From positions 19,433,260-19,497,259 of the forward strand of contig OY754975.1 in assembly GCA_963576475.1 (NCBI GenBank): a stretch of DNA of 64,000 nt. Reading direction: 5' to 3'. The translations under genes were made by a program, and so were the position numbers. Source of the stretch: Molanna angustata (Eukaryota > Arthropoda > Insecta > Trichoptera > Molannidae). The notes below the pieces were generated by a model that saw nothing but the letters and a program-made list of their open reading frames with translations, was not told the origin of the DNA and did not search any database. Below are positions 63,667 to 64,000 of this stretch, one piece after another. How positions within the stretch are numbered: position 1 is the first letter of the stretch; the number at the start of each line of letters is the position of its first letter.

Positions 63667-64000
63667 ATGGAGTTCTATCAAGAATTGTCGATCGACAAAC
63701 TAAACTTAGTTAATTTAGATGTATTAATTAGCTAAAATAATATTACCGTATTCGAATGACTACCGAATATTATAGCTATGTGATGAATATCTCATTTTTC
63801 AACAATTTTTGTATTGCCATACACATCTTGACAAAGACGCTGTTTTACATCGGTCGTTTCAAATATCTCACAAACTTAATAGTAAAAAAATTAAATTATT
63901 TTAGTTATAGGTACATATATTTAATTTATTCCTACGAAAAAAAAACTAAAATGGTTAAATTGACAAAAAAAACTCTTCCAACCAACAAAAGCAACACGAA
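63667..64000. other. Nothing recognised
   Basis: AT-rich DNA up to the window end. Confidence 0.4.

Overview
The window looks like an AT-rich insect (arthropod) intergenic or heterochromatic region. Almost everything recognisable is transposable-element or tandem-repeat sequence: Jockey/CR1-group, RTE-like and R1-like LINEs, Penelope-like element (PLE) pieces, two tRNA-derived SINE families, mariner, IS630-type and hAT remnants, several MITE or foldback families, a 2.4 kb satellite and many minisatellites. The order of insect cannot be fixed from this sequence. No intact host gene was found. The only host-like coding trace is a broken THAP zinc-finger gene (12.37-13.16 kb, with a tentative first exon at 10.33 kb).

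Layout. 0-9 kb: LINE tails, two large palindromes that carry hammerhead-ribozyme-like motifs (287-588 and 3765-4005), a possible solo LTR (4.7-5.4 kb), an RTE-like reverse-transcriptase tail and a SINE. 9-20 kb: mostly unrecognised AT-rich DNA, the THAP remnant, a MITE, a 1.08 kb interspersed repeat (family R) and a 5'-truncated LINE copy. 20-27 kb: a non-autonomous inverted-repeat element (family S), a foldback family (family G), a 56 bp perfect palindrome, minisatellites, a TTA-flanked MITE, SINEs and LINE tails.

27.4-33.1 kb holds the best element of the window: a two-ORF Jockey/CR1-group LINE on the minus strand. ORF1 has a PHD-like finger, a coiled coil and an RNA-binding domain; ORF2 is a 987-residue apurinic-type endonuclease plus reverse transcriptase. 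Both frames are open, and a close truncated copy at 17.7 kb points to recent activity. ORF1 would coat the RNA, while ORF2 would nick the target and prime cDNA synthesis. The SINEs probably depend on LINE enzymes of this kind.

33-48 kb: more LINE fragments, a 46 bp-period satellite (35.6-37.9 kb), MITEs, an R1-like LINE piece, minisatellites, another hammerhead-like motif and a hAT remnant. 49-56 kb: second copies of families R and S with nested insertions, an internally deleted IS630 element inside a LINE tail, and three adjoining tandem arrays. 57-64 kb: SINE, a dead mariner, a 21 bp heptad-coding repeat, a MITE and a truncated PLE whose GIY-YIG remnant is flanked by 364 bp inverted repeats, each with a hammerhead-like motif.

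The most notable system is a set of eight hammerhead-like motifs at five loci with unrelated surrounding sequence. All share the CUGANGA core, one extra nucleotide, stem II, GAA (one copy has UAA), a self-complementary hexamer in place of stem III, and a cleavable H nucleotide. Three of the five loci are inverted-repeat structures with one motif on each strand.
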